Positions 32,343 through 43,989 of a DNA stretch of 64,000 nucleotides are shown here, piece by piece. Below the pieces are notes generated by a model, which was given only the letters and a program-made list of their open reading frames with translations, was not told where the DNA came from and did no database searches. The stretch comes from Pseudoips prasinana. Lineage: Eukaryota; Arthropoda; Insecta; Lepidoptera; Nolidae. The translations under genes and the position numbers were made by a program. The DNA lies in the NCBI GenBank assembly GCA_951640165.1, contig OX621246.1:3683001-3747000 (forward strand). Reading direction: 5' to 3'. Each line of letters opens with the position of its first letter. The stretch's first letter is position 1.

Positions 32343-32632
32343 CATCATCATATCAGCAGAAGAACGTCCATTGCTGGACAAATACCTCCCCCAAAGATCT
32401 CCACAAGGCCAGTCTTGTTCTGCCCGCATCCATCGGCCTCCCCTTGCAAGATCGTCGATCCCCCTTGTAGAGGGTCTACTCACGCTGCGTCTTCCAGTTG
32501 TCGCCACTCGAGAACCTTTCTCCCCATTGGTTGATGGTTCTACTAGCTATGTGCCCCACCCTCTGGCATTTCAATTTGGCAATTCGTTGGGCTATGTCGG
32601 TGATATTGGTTCGCCTTTATATTTGATTTGAT
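32343..32632 (-). pseudogene. RTE LINE C-terminal fragment, degraded
   Basis: TCATCATATCAGCAGAAGAA, CATTGCTGGACAAATACC and CACGCTGCGTCTTCC are the reverse of the RTE tail and C-terminus. The minus-strand frame is interrupted. Confidence 0.75.
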
Positions 32633-32661
32633 AATTGAAGACTGATTGACTTAGTGATTGG

Positions 32662-32868
32662 ATAAATGGCGCACCGGCTAAGATAGACGCCTCGCCGCTT
32701 CACGTCGCGGGTTCGAATCCCGCGCCGGACAACTAATTGTGTGACCCATAAAAGGATTTAATTTGTGTCCGTCTATTATATGTTTTTAAAGTACCCCGCC
32801 ACGTAGGGATTAGATGATGCTCAGTGCGGACGTTGTCTTTTTAAAAGAAAAAAGATGAATAACTGAAA
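32662..32868 (+). mobile_element. SINE-D, full-length
   Basis: Head with GACGCCTCGCCGCTTCACG and a perfect B-box GGTTCGAATCC; tail AAGTACCCCGCCACGTAGGG and CAGTGCGGACGTTGTC. Confidence 0.8.
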
Positions 32869-33526
32869 TACGTTTTAGTTAATTTTGAAGTTATAGAAAT
32901 TTTTATTTTTTGTTTTGTTTCTGAACATTAAAAAAAATCAATGATAAGGAAGTAGTAAAGTTTTAAATGCCATCGATTTCCAATTCGTCCCCCAAATTAC
33001 CATAAATTTATTATCTTTTAAAATCAGTCTCCGATCATAATCTTTAACTAGATACCCATAACTTAACCCTTTTCACGTTAACGAGTCGGCGCTCCACACG
33101 TTAACCCATAAAACGCCCACAACTCACCCAATGGGGTCTTAAATCACCCGATCACCTTTTACGCTTAATGAGACAAAAGCATTATTCATTATGATGCGAT
33201 TTTTTTTTCCACCGAAACAGAATAACTTACACTCGACAAGCATTATCGGTTGCCCTTATAGTAACAAAAGACTATAAATACGAAAACCCAACTAAATATA
33301 TCTTACATTTAATACAGACAATTTTGAATCTTATTACTTACGGGATAAGGGTGTTTATAACTTTATTTAAAGTTGGTACTGACAAAAGTAGGAAACATTA
33401 CTTCATTGTTGATTGAACTAAATTATTGTTAACATTCGATACGTTTCGTTGATGAATTCGATTTTTAAATTTTTAAGGACATCGAGTTGATGTGATACTT
33501 TTTTTAAGTCACGTAAATATTTATTA
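32869..33526. other. Nothing recognised
   Basis: AT-rich with no shared repeat or frame. Confidence 0.4.
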
Positions 33527-33849
33527 CTAGCTGTGCCCCGAGGTTTTACTCGCGTTAAACTTTATAATTAATGATCACAGCTCATCCACCGTAGGCGATA
33601 GCGTGATAATATGTAGCCTATATGTTGACCCGACCTCTTAGTAATATTCATGCAAAAATTGAAGTAAATCCATGCAGTACTTTTTGAGTTTAGCCTGGAC
33701 GTACATACAGACAAACAGACACACAGACAAAAATTCTAAAAACTATATTTTTGGATTCGATATTGATTGTAGACCACGCACCAGGTATTCTTTTTAAAAA
33801 TATTCAATATACAGTTTTAACTTTCCTACGATTTTATTATATGTATAGA
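33527..33849 (-). mobile_element. Helitron-like non-autonomous element (323 bp)
   Basis: In element sense it starts TCTATACATATAATAAAATC after an A and ends ...GGGGCACAGCTAG before a T. TC and CTAG ends between A and T, without target duplication, are Helitron hallmarks. Related copy at 61154. Confidence 0.68.
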
Positions 33850-33892
33850 TAAGCCCCAATTCCAAGCAGTTCTTATTATATAGTAATAGTGA

Positions 33893-34065
33893 GTGGCCTA
33901 CTGGTCTAGTGGTTAGAGACCCTCACTGCTAAGACAGAATACGTGGGTTCGATTCCCATACTGACCATATCTTTGTGTGATGAACAAGATTACTTGTTCT
34001 GTGTCTGGGTGTAATTAATCTATGATATGTATGTATTTGGAAATGTATAAGTATGTGTAACAGCT
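33893..34065 (+). mobile_element. tRNA-derived SINE (SINE-B-like)
   Basis: Head CTGGTCTAGTGGTTAGAGAC with B-box GGTTCGATTCCC, then TGTGTGATGAACAAG and GTGTCTGGGTGTAATTAA. A related copy lies inverted just downstream at 34085. Confidence 0.75.
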
Positions 34066-34084
34066 ATCTGTTCAAACTACTATG

Positions 34085-34266
34085 GCAACCTGACCACTAA
34101 TGAAAATACTTATATATTTCTAAATAGATACATAACATGGATAAATTACACCCAGATACAAAAGAAATGATCGTGATCATCACACAAAGATTTGGTCTAG
34201 GTGGGGACTGAACCCCCGGTTTAGCTGGCAGGGTCACTAATTAATATACCAATAGGCCAGTCCATA
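34085..34266 (-). mobile_element. tRNA-derived SINE, inverted neighbour
   Basis: The minus strand has a worn B-box region (GGGTTCAGTCCCC), CTTTGTGTGATGATCACG and GGGTGTAATTTATCC. It lies tail-to-tail with 33893-34065. Confidence 0.7.
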
Positions 34267-34944
34267 TAAAGGTATAAGCCTTTATTAAACTTTAACTACT
34301 CTTTTTTATTTGATGGGAAATGTTTTCTGTCTTATGCACTAATCTACACTAGAGATATCAAAAAACTTGAGAGGTGTCAAGGGACACCCGGATGGAACGA
34401 AGTTATTTATTATGTACAAAAAACCTGTATACACTCAACAAAAATAATCGTCGCGACACCACACTGTTCAATGCAAAATAGAAATGAAAATATCTGGCTT
34501 GCTTTCTATAAGAGAGAGAGAGAGACAGAGAAACATGCGGACGCCGCACAGCTGCAAAAAGTGTCGTGACAACTTTTCGTAAGATTTTTTTTCCGTCTAG
34601 CCCCCTTTCACAACGCGCGATAAGGAACTTCATTCCAAAATTTCACGTTTCCTATTTTTGTTTTAAGGCAGATGAGCTATCTTCTTTATGTAATATTTAG
34701 TAAATAAAATTTAGTGAGTCATATATTTTATTATTTTCATTTCTTAACGAAGCTAGCATTCTTAGTTACCGAGATTAATAGGTTTCTTTAAGTGACCCGG
34801 ATTCATTGCTCTCGAGTGTAATACCTAATCCCGGCGGATGAAATAAGCATGTCAGCGAGGACATCAGCAACATCAGCTTTGAGTTCAGCAAAAGGATACG
34901 ATACTGGAAACCTTCCACTGGTCTTACATAAAGATAAAGATAAT
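34267..34944. other. Nothing recognised; (GA)n tract
   Basis: A GA-rich microsatellite lies at about 34510-34530. Frames are short and unremarkable. Confidence 0.45.
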
Positions 34945-35157
34945 ATCCTGTGACATTAATCACACACGGCCATCTGATTCCAAACTAAGCAGAGCTATAC
35001 TATGGAAACCAGATAACTGATATATTTCATATAATCTTTTTCTTTTGTAAATACAGATATTGTATAGATAATTATACCTAGACTGACAAACAGTACATGT
35101 TCATGTACACAAATATCTGTCCTGGGTGGGAATCGAACCTACGCCAACCGGCCCGTC
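34945..35157 (-). mobile_element. SINE-B copy
   Basis: CACACGGCCATCTGATTCC, CAAACTAAGCAGAGCT and GGGTGGGAATCGAACCTACG are the reverse complement of the SINE-B tail and head. Confidence 0.78.
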
Positions 35158-35606
35158 ATTTTTATTTTTAATTTACTTTATTGGGACACAAACCAGTTAC
35201 ACGTTACTGTATTTCTAGCAGATTATATGGTTACTTAAATTAAATAAACATATAACCCACACCAATGTCCGCAAAATAATTATATTTGTTAAAAGAAGAT
35301 GAGCTGTGTTGTTGGGAACATTGTATTTTGGTTTCTCATAAATTTTTGTTCGTAGGTATACCCCGAAACTAGTGGAGCTATCTATGTTTATGTTAATAAA
35401 AATTTATTTACTATTGCTGTAAAAGCCAGTGTCGCCAGTGGCGAGGTTATGTAAAGCCCTCAATGGTTGCAGTGACTTGGTAGATGTTCATCATGATACT
35501 ATGGGTAAATATATAAAAGCCTTCATAAATAATGGTACGGGTCGAATGTGATTTCATTGGTTTCCCTATTTTAATAAATGTTCCATATAGTTTCAACAAT
35601 CATAAT
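35158..35606. other. Nothing recognised
   Basis: AT-rich, no shared repeat. Confidence 0.4.
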
Positions 35607-35839
35607 ATTAATAAATTACATTAAATACAGGCAAATTATTAGGTGCAACAATTAATTAAAGGTTAACACCGCATGCACCGCTTAGAATTAATTAAGACTA
35701 GAACATTATATCTAATAACAAATATCAAAAATAGAATTAAAATGAAATATTAATATAAATTGAAGTATATAGCATTCATCATTACAAAAATTATAAGTAT
35801 TTACTAATAATTTGCCTGTATTTAATGTAATTTATTAAT
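35607..35839. mobile_element. MITE-like element with perfect 35-bp inverted repeats
   Basis: Arms 35607-35641 and 35805-35839 are exact reverse complements (core AATAAATTACATTAAATACA). They enclose about 163 bp of AT-rich DNA with no frame. No second copy or clear target duplication is in the window, so the superfamily is unknown. Confidence 0.75.
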
Positions 35840-36511
35840 GTATCGTGTAAACAATTGTTGGTTGACCTTGAATAAATAAAAATACATGAAAATAAATAAA
35901 AGCTGAGTGTGAGCGTGCAAAAATATCAAATTCCACAAAGTGTGTGTTATACGTATCTACAAGACGGCGTAGAGGAGTCATGTGATGCCATAGTCCCGAT
36001 TTAATAAAAGTTAAACTTTAAAAGTGTCAAAGTAATCAAACTTAATTAAGATGCATTCTTGCTCCCGTTATTATTATTATTTTATCAAAATACAATCCGA
36101 AATTTGTATTTGACACATGAACGATATAAAGTTGAGCGTACTTTGAATCTCTAACTGGAGTAATGAGCCGGAGCTAGCAACAAGTTCATTTAAAGTGAAC
36201 TTATGTAAAGGCACGGACGCGTCTTGTTTCCCAGTCGCGCACCATTTACCGGACATCGACATAACTTCACACTTAACACGTGACATCCGTATTAGGAATA
36301 CCGTTGCGTGGGTTACTCGATACTAGGGCTTGACCCGTGGCCCGTGGCACAGAATAGATTGCCCGTGGGACTATGGGCTAAACCAGTGGCATCCCTACAA
36401 CACAAGCCGAAAAAACTAGCTTTAATTGATTTTAAAAATCAACTGGTTGAAAAAGTTTGGCTAAATATAAAAAGCTTATTGGAATAAAAAGTATATATAA
36501 TTTCGTGACGG
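35840..36511. other. Nothing recognised
   Basis: A 69-codon minus-strand frame (36077-36286) lacks recognisable motifs. Confidence 0.4.
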
Positions 36512-36770
36512 TCCCGTAGCCTAGTTGGTAGTGCTCCTGCCTCCGAAGCTGGTGGTCCTGGGTTCGAATACCGGTACGTGCAAATATTTGTGTGATGAGC
36601 ACGAATATTTGTTACTGAGTCATGGATGTTGTCTATGTATATAAGTATTTATCTATCTATATAAGTATGTATATCGTCGCCTGGCACCCATAGTACAAGC
36701 TTTGCTTAGTTTGGGGCTAGGATGATCTGTGTGACATTGTCCCTATATATTATTATTATTATATTATTTC
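36512..36770 (+). mobile_element. SINE-A, full-length
   Basis: Nearly identical to 31612-31872, including TAGTTGGTAGTGCTCCTGCC, GTTCGAATACCGG and TTTGGGGCTAGGATGATC. Confidence 0.88.
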
Positions 36771-37737
36771 AACGTGACTAACAATTTTAGTTGGTGAGGG
36801 GTAGGGGGCCGCACGCGTATTCCGAATTCCTGAACTGAAGGTACTGAAGGGAAAGGGCGCGGTGCGGCGTGTTGTCATCCCGTTAGGCAGCGAGCGATTA
36901 CATTATAATAATTGGGATAAACATTAATTAAATGAATATAGGACTTCAATTGAAAAAAATATTGAGCAGGTACTCTGTAATCATTTAAGATAAATATTTC
37001 CATATAAAAAATATTAAAAAAATAAGACATTTGTCTATTACTTTAATAATTCGTTTAAAACTTTTTATTTGACCGTTTTCAGGATTTTATATGATCAGGT
37101 AAACTATATTCTATCAAGTAACCAATGAGCACATTCTTTAGATAATGTATTTATGTATACATATTATATATTTTTTAAAGAATCGTTATTAATTTGTAAA
37201 TACCTCATATATTTGTCCAAACAAACCAGTTTTTTGCTCTTTCCGCCGGTGACTCGCCTTAAATATAAAAGCAAAACCAATATCTGGAGTAGTTTATTAT
37301 ACGGATCTTGTAGCAACAAGGAAAAACTACATTGCGTTTAAGCGTTTTGCCATACCTACTATTGGAATCAAATATAACAGCTCACTTAGGACCCTTAAAT
37401 TGATCCCCGATGCTTTTGCAGCTGGCTTCTCTTATTGCAATGAGAGAAGCTATAGCCTCTTTATATCATTCTGTCTTCCGCTTTGGAGGGAAGTGGAACT
37501 GTTCATTTTCTAACTCCTCCTTTTTTCTTTCTGATTAAATTCGTTGCGGGATCCAAGACAGTTAAAGTGATTCCCCGGGACATGCCTGAGCGTCACCGCT
37601 CAGTGTCATTTCCATGTGTGCCACTGTTGATCCTGGGTTACAGGAGTAGCCGTGGTGGGTAAGAGGGAGGGACTAGTCCCGAGATATAAAAGCTTACTGG
37701 AATCGTACAAAGTATATAATTTAACTATAGCAATATA
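36771..37737. other. Nothing firmly recognised
   Basis: 37380-37680 is GC-richer (GGACATGCCTGAGCGTCACC) and may be an old transposon, but it has no second copy here. Confidence 0.4.
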
Positions 37738-37838
37738 ACTTGGGCTGTCGGTTTAGTGAAAAGAGACCATGCCTGCTCAGCTAGAGGTCGTAGGTTCAAT
37801 CCCGGTCCGTGAAAAATCTTTGTGTGATAAGCACGATT
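37738..37838 (+). mobile_element. tRNA-derived SINE head, truncated
   Basis: GGTCGTAGGTTCAATCCCGG and TTTGTGTGATAAGCACGATT form a SINE head that stops where the next SINE begins. Confidence 0.65.
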
Positions 37839-37840
37839 AT

Positions 37841-38096
37841 TGACGGGCCGGTTGGCATGGTTGGTACATACTTGCCTTTTTGCCATGCAAGTCGTGAGTC
37901 GTTCTACTCAGGACAGATATTTGTGTGCATGAACATGCCTGTTTGTCCCAAGTCTACGTGTATTTATCAATATAAGTATGTATTTACAAAAGAAAAGTAG
38001 TATATGCAGTATATCAGTTATCTGGTTTCCATAGTACAAGCTCTGCTTAGTTTGGGATCAGATGGCCGTGTGTGAATATTGTCCTAAGATTTAACA
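37841..38096 (+). mobile_element. SINE-B copy
   Basis: GACGGGCCGGTTGGCATGG, a worn B-box, GTGTGCATGAACATGCCTG and TAGTTTGGGATCAGATGGCC, in the order seen at 48622. Confidence 0.78.
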
Positions 38097-38157
38097 TTTC
38101 AATTTTTTGCAGATATAACTTACGATAGAAATGTACAGCCAATAGTAAAAATAATAT

Positions 38158-38466
38158 ATGCTGTGTGGTTGAAAGCATCTCGTGGAGGGCGTAGAAGTCG
38201 TCCCGAAGGAATATCCACCAAGAAATGGAATATCCCCAAGGAATGGAATATCCACGAAGGAATATCCATCAAGAAATGGGCAGCAGCGTCTCTCTGTCTA
38301 CTATGACAATACTGCAATCGCCAACACGTCTGCCAAGCGTGGCGTATATGGCATATCCCTCCATTCATTGGGGAGGCTTTTTCTGTTTTTTTTAGGATTC
38401 CTTTGTTCAGCAATGAACGTCATGTCACATCATTCAGCTGACATAATGATGATGATGATGATGAGT
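38158..38466 (+). mobile_element. Short RTE-derived composite element, expanded
   Basis: The leader (GCTGTGTGGTTGAAAGC, TCGTGGAGGGCGTAGAAGTC) continues through a local duplication of GGAATATCC units and AAGCGTGGCGTATATGGC. It then joins directly to the RTE tail (GGGGAGGCTTTTTC, CAGCTGACATAATGATG). Flanks AGTAAAAAT and AGTAAAAGT suggest a short target duplication. Confidence 0.75.
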
Positions 38467-38486
38467 AAAAGTTACATGTGAAATAC

Positions 38487-38643
38487 TGTCCTGATTCTGG
38501 GTGTAATTTATCAATATAAGTATGTATTTACAAAAGAAAAGTAGTATATGTAGTATATCAGGTATCTGCTTTCCATAGCACAAACTCTGCTTAGTTTGGG
38601 ATCAGATGGCCGTGTGTAAATAATTTCCCAGGATATTATTATT
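38487..38643 (+). mobile_element. SINE-B 3' fragment
   Basis: GTCCTGATTCTGGGTGTAAT and AGTTTGGGATCAGATGGCC; head missing. Confidence 0.7.
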
Positions 38644-39137
38644 GTGTATCACAACCGAGATATATTCGCTGCATTTATCTCTTTGGTACGGAACACGAAA
38701 TGAATTGCCGTCACCACATAACACCAATCAAAATTATGTATTTTATGTTAAAACAAACCTTCGCTGGTAATTCTGGTATTAATAATGATTAGCTTTCATG
38801 ACCAAATTTGAACTTTATGCTGTAAAATTCAAAAAGTCAATTATGTGTTTCATCGGCCGCATAATTAATTTGGCAGTTCGACGTTCAAAGGGCCCGCCAT
38901 AATAATTTGTTATGTTCCAATTTTAAAATTTCACGGCAACTTTTATCAGATACCTACATTGTATATGAACTGGAATGTCACCAGTGAACTGTCATTAATA
39001 TCGAAATTATTTCAAGTATTTTATTGCTAACCGAAAGGTGTCATTTTACGAAGATCATTTACAATATTTTACAGCAGTGAGGAGATGGTATATTTGTCAG
39101 ATACTACCACTGCCTTGGAGTAAGACATTAATGATTA
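38644..39137. other. Nothing recognised
   Basis: AT-rich unshared DNA. Confidence 0.4.
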
Positions 39138-39262
39138 ATAATAATAATCATAATATCCGGGGAGATAATTCACACAAGGTCATCTGATCCCAAACTAAGC
39201 AGAGCTTGTACTATGGAAACCAGATAACTGATATACTACAATTATATACAATATAAATACAA
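39138..39262 (-). mobile_element. SINE-B 3' fragment
   Basis: CAAGGTCATCTGATCCC, CAAACTAAGCAGAGCTTG and ATGGAAACCAGATAACTG, with the (ATT)n tail on the left. Confidence 0.7.
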
Positions 39263-39348
39263 AAATATTTTTTTTTTTTCAGTATTTAGTTCTTAACATA
39301 GTATGTAGATACATTTGTATTTGTCAAGCCCACAATGCAGTACATAAA

Positions 39349-39518
39349 TCACACTAATATTATAAAAGCTAAAGTTTGTGAGTGTGTATGTTTGTTTCTT
39401 CTTCACATCTAAACGGCTGAAGCGATTTTAATAAAATTTGTTATGGAGTTAGCTGACAACCTAGATTAACATATAATTTATAAAGTTTAACGCGGTTAAA
39501 ACCGCGGGGCACAGCTAA
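39349..39518 (+). mobile_element. Helitron-like non-autonomous element (170 bp)
   Basis: Starts TCACACTAATATTATAAAAG after an A. Near the 3' end the hairpin GCGGTTAAAACCGC is followed by GGGGCACAGCTAA. The terminal CTAA, against CTAG in other copies, still fits the CTRR rule. Confidence 0.65.
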
Positions 39519-39837
39519 AATAGTCATATACGGTTAAGCGCCGCGGATTTGACGTTTGTCTTGACGAGTTTAACTCCGTGCTGTTTCGTGGAAATAAACT
39601 ACTATAAAAAAATAAATAATATTAAAGCACAAAATTTTTGAACTACGTATACGGACGTCCAAGCGATCTGTTTATCATATAAAATTTTGATAAATCCTAA
39701 TAAATAACATATTACTTAGCAACTATTTTGAAATTTAGTGCTATTAAATTAAACATTCAACATCGAGCAGTTAGCAAACGCAGAAGGCCTAACCATTAGC
39801 TAAACTTAAGCTTAAACTGACACAGACTATAAGCACG
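39519..39837. other. Nothing recognised
   Basis: AT-rich unshared DNA. Confidence 0.4.
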
Positions 39838-39965
39838 GGATCAAAGATCGGGGGTTAAGGGACCAACGTGATCCTCACCGACGAGGACCCTACCTTAGCT
39901 AAACTAACGCTACGATGCGTAAAAGGTGCGCCTCCCTGGTGCGCAGAGTCCGGGCCAGCTCTAAC
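39838..39965. repeat. Unclassified repeat, partner at 14225
   Basis: AACGTGATCCTCACCG and GAGGACCCTACCTTAGCTA recur at 14240-14310 with few changes. Confidence 0.45.
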
Positions 39966-40352
39966 ACTGTCCTGATGATGATCGCGGATCGATTGCATTG
40001 CCCCTATATCCAGCATAGCTCTCAGAGGCAAGTCATAAAGTGTGGGATATAGGCGTAATTTCAATCTTTCTAACTATAGCGTTATTTAATTTAATTATAT
40101 GTACAAATATTTATTACTCAATTAGTATCATGTGTGTTTTTATAATTATTATTTTTATTTCTAATTATTAATTTTGTTTTTGTAATTTATTATGTTTGTA
40201 TTTTCTGCCTATGGGTCGCAATTAGTTACCCGAAATAAACATATATTATTTTTATTTATTTATTTATTTAAACTGTGGTGAAGAAAACTAGAAAGAAAGC
40301 TAGCTATTTTTGTTTTAATTTTACCATTTGTTTTTGATTTTTACTATTAACG

Positions 40353-40722
40353 ACTGCCTCGATTGTCTAGCGGTAGCGTGTTCACCCGCAGAAAGAGTAC
40401 AAATCCCTGGTCGGACCAAATGTGATTTTGGGACTTTTCTGTAAAAAGAAAATTTCTCAGCTTCAGCCCGAAGCGTGGGAGTTGGCGGTATTATACCCCC
40501 GTGCCTCGGAGAGTACGTAAAGCAGTCGGTCCTGTATCTGACCTCTTTCCGGTCGTGTCGCTAGGCGTCCTATCGGATCATGAGAGTGATGGAAAAGAAA
40601 GTGCTATGTTGCCTATGTTTGCGCCCACACTTGGGCACTGTAATAATTATGTCCCGCGCAGATGGCTAATCTCAATTGAGACTGGCCGTTGTGGCCAAAA
40701 TTCAGCTAGAGGAGGTCATTAT
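40353..40722 (+). mobile_element. SINE-C, near full-length
   Basis: GACTGCCTCGATTGTCTAGC head with a worn B-box, then the shared body (CAGCCCGAAGCGTGGGAG, ATCGGATCATGAGAGTGATG) and AATTCAGCTAGAGGAGG before a short ATT tail. Confidence 0.82.
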
Positions 40723-41160
40723 TACTACTGCTTGTATTTTACATTGTGATTCTCTGGTCGTTATGCAGGTCATGAAGAAACGCACAAAAAGAAATGCTTA
40801 TACCGTTACGCATCTTATACCCCGGGATACTTTTATAATGCAATGGAAACATTAACATAACAACTTAATCAATCCACGAATAAACAATTCCATAAAATAA
40901 TAGGAATTACGAACCTATCATCTAATACATTACACGACCACGCCTCGACGAAAACTTGACGGTAACTGTAAAATAATTCAAATTTCGAATTCGGACCATA
41001 AATTGGCTGGTACATTGACAGCTGTCATTATAGGCCGCACAACAGAAATTTCACTTAAAAGCTTCATAATTTTAATACGATTTCAAAACGTGACTTTGAC
41101 ACCTCGCACGTACGCTTACACAGGGTGTCTTAATAATGTTTAAAGTTTTTGAAGTGAATA
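40723..41160. other. Nothing recognised
   Basis: AT-rich unshared DNA. Confidence 0.4.
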
Positions 41161-41260
41161 CGTGTCCCTGTGTTAGCATGTAATCCCACGCAGATGGGTA
41201 GTCTCCATTAAGACTGACCTGTCATGGTTGAAATTGAACCAGGAGGATATTATTGTATAC
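41161..41260 (+). mobile_element. SINE-C 3' fragment
   Basis: GCAGATGGGTAGTCTCCATT, AAGACTGACC and CAGGAGGATATTATTG match the SINE-C end at 1520-1580. Confidence 0.6.
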
Positions 41261-41370
41261 ATTTATTAACAGACTTTAGATATATTTTAGTAGTTAGTTT
41301 CTATTCATCTTTGTTCTAACTGTATTAATTTTAGTAAGTACCTACTGAACATAATTTTTATTGATATGTG

Positions 41371-41505
41371 CAGACGCTAGCACATCAGGCTACCCCAATC
41401 TGTCACATTTCTACAATTATAAGTGAACCTTATGTTTTTGTGATAAAGTTGAAAATCTATAAAATAAATTAGACAGATTGGGGTAGCTGGATGTGCTGGC
41501 GTCTG
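41371..41505. mobile_element. MITE, CAGACGCCAGC termini, copy 2
   Basis: 135 bp, inverted relative to copy 1 at 16879. Ends CAGACGCTAGCACATC and complement; right flank TA (41506-41507), left flank TG, probably a mutated TA. The interior matches copy 1 apart from a short extra segment near the left arm. Confidence 0.85.
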
Positions 41506-41784
41506 TATCTACTATGAATACATATATAAAACTCTTATAACGTACGGCTAATAGCATTGCCATTAGTTCATAACTACTTATTAGATTAACTAAAAGCATA
41601 ATAAAAATATAATTATATTCTATAGTACTGGTTTATATCGACAGCTGTGGGTTCGAGTTCTGTTTATCCTACACGTGACCGGATAATGTTAAACGGTTGA
41701 AGAAAAAGTGACGCATTTCATAGCGCTATTTCCCTCTATGGACCACTTAACTGGGGAATTTGTTTAACCTTAAGCATATAAATA
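41506..41784. other. Possible degraded tRNA-like SINE head
   Basis: GTGGGTTCGAGTTCTG at about 41645 looks like a B-box. No body matches the named families. Confidence 0.35.
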
Positions 41785-42000
41785 CATAGACTCACGCCTG
41801 TTTCCCAGAGGGGTAGGCGCAGACAATGGATTTCCATTTGACACGATCTTTGCACACCTCTTTTGCCTCTTTTACTGTCATTATATTCTTCATTGCTCGC
41901 CGGTTTAGGGTACTTCTCACTTGGCCTTCCTTGAGAACATCTCCGATTTGGTCAGAGAATGTTCTACGAGGTCTTCCCCTTCCGGTTGTCCCAAGCATAT
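41785..42000 (-). pseudogene. LINE ORF2 C-terminal fragment (YPSGK tail)
   Basis: The minus strand reads [37 protein letters not shown] and AYPSGKQA. It is the homologue of 10651-10902 in opposite orientation. RT is absent. Confidence 0.65.
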
Positions 42001-43037
42001 ACATATACTTTAGGTTGTTTTTGATCAGATAAATAACAGTACCACCCTGTACTATCCCGTGGGTATTGTAAAAGGCGACTAAGGGACGCACCAGGTTTAT
42101 CGGGCCGTAGTGCTACCGGTGTACTAGCTACCACCAAACTGCTGTATGTCGCTGTAACTCACATGCCAAGCGTAGTCACTACGGCAAACTCACACAAATG
42201 GAAACGTCGTAGAAAACTTCAATATAATGGTAGTCTTTTTAAAAAAAATAATGATCTGATAGATAACTTTCTTGTTTTGAAGTCGGTTAAAAATATAGGA
42301 CTGACTTCACCTTTCTTTCAAACAACCGATTTGAAATAAATATTGCCACATACACAATGCTCTCTGCATGCATCAAATTTATACAAAAAAAGTATGATCA
42401 AAATCAATTCAGAAATATCGTCGAATTTGCATTGCATAACATACCTACTTCTTTTGAAGTCGGCTAAATATCACGTCAAAAATTATTTTTGATGAAAAAT
42501 AGTTTAAAAAATATCAACCTGTATTTAAAATTAACCCTGTACCGCGGCATGGGTAGCTACTAATTGAAACTAAGGGGTGTATCTTACCCAGCAATATTGT
42601 AATGCGATCGACAGGCTGCTGATAAAATAACACATCATAAGTTTACCACAATTATACGAGTTCGGACACAGTTGTGCGTCGAATTGAAGCAGGTAGTTTG
42701 ATACAGTAGTGGTTTGATGTGTTCCATTTGGATCAGTTTCATTATTCAGAAACAAGATTCTGTTATTAAGAGAGTGCGACGTTACTATTAGAAAAGTGAG
42801 GTGTTTATTCACAGTCCGGGGGCACAATTTTATTACCCAATAAATATGTACATTATAATGAAAAATATTTTTTTATATTTCATGCAGTTTTCGTAAACAT
42901 GACGGTTGCTAAGCAAGTTGACATGCCACAGAAAAACAATCAAAAAACGGATGTATAAAAATCCAACGATCAAAGAGTTTAACCACTCATTTATAAAATA
43001 CTTTTTCAATTATTAGATTAAATTTTTAGAATTAGTA
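42001..43037. other. Nothing recognised
   Basis: Short frames only. AAGTCGGTTAAAAATATAG and GAAGTCGGCTAAATATCAC form a loose local repeat. Confidence 0.4.
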
Positions 43038-43122
43038 TTAGACTGGGTTGTTGATCTAGTAGTTGGTGATCCTGACTGTTAGGCCAGAGGTCGTAGGTTC
43101 GATCCCCATCAAACGATAAGAA
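43038..43122 (+). mobile_element. tRNA-derived SINE head, truncated
   Basis: GATCTAGTAGTTGGTGATCC and a B-box-like GGTTCGATCCCC; no body follows. Confidence 0.6.
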
Positions 43123-43302
43123 GCTTTAATGTCATCTGATCACGTAACGTTCTAACCTAAGTCTTTTTATTTCTGACATATGTATTTCTCTTCTTATTTC
43201 AAAAACATCTTAAAGGGAGATTCGGACAAACTTTGTTTTACAGCCAGCTGTTGTAGACCTGTACATTAAAAATAACAAGCAAAAACGAATTTATTAAGTT
43301 TG

Positions 43303-43537
43303 ACAGGCGGTTGGCGTGGTTAGTAAATGCTTGCCTTTACGCTGCTGGTCGTGGGTTCGATTCCCACCCAGCACAGATATTGCGTGCATGAACATGTCTG
43401 TTTGTCCTGAGTCTGGATGTAATTACGAAAGAAAAGTAGTATATCAGTTATCTGGTTTCCATAGTACAAGCTCTGTTTAGTTTGGGGTCAGATGGTTGTG
43501 TGTGAATAATGTCCCATGATATTATTATTATTCCACA
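43303..43537 (+). mobile_element. SINE-B copy
   Basis: GGCGGTTGGCGTGGTTAG head, B-box GGTTCGATTCCC, GTGCATGAACATGTCTG and AGTTTGGGGTCAGATGG tail. Confidence 0.82.
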
Positions 43538-43989
43538 ACTAAAATAAATGGCAATTATAAGCAGGTACCAAGATGAACCCAACAAACGAATCGCCTCGTA
43601 GGACGGTCATCAAGCCTCATTAAGGTTAATATTAAATTTTGAATTAATATCGATTTAAATGTATCGATGAAAGTAGGGTTCATATCGATTATGTCCTTAA
43701 AGACACGGTTACGTAAAGAATTTATTTAATGACGCTTTTAAAATGTAATAAATTCAGTGGACACGATTTTTGAGTAGGATCCGCCCACGGAAGGTTGAGT
43801 TTTTATGTTAACTAGTTTGTGAGTAGTAGGTTTATTCCGGCCACCGGGGCAGTATATCCGCGTCTCCGGGATCACCCCATCAGGAGCCAGAAGAAGTCTG
43901 CGGCAGGTTTAAGCCAAACACTTTTTGCCGGTGGAAGTATTTTGAAACTTTATAAACTGTTTAGTTATTTAATCTGAATTATGCGTTAA
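43538..43989. other. Nothing recognised
   Basis: 43825-43925 is GC-richer (CCGGCCACCGGGGCAG) but unshared. Confidence 0.4.
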
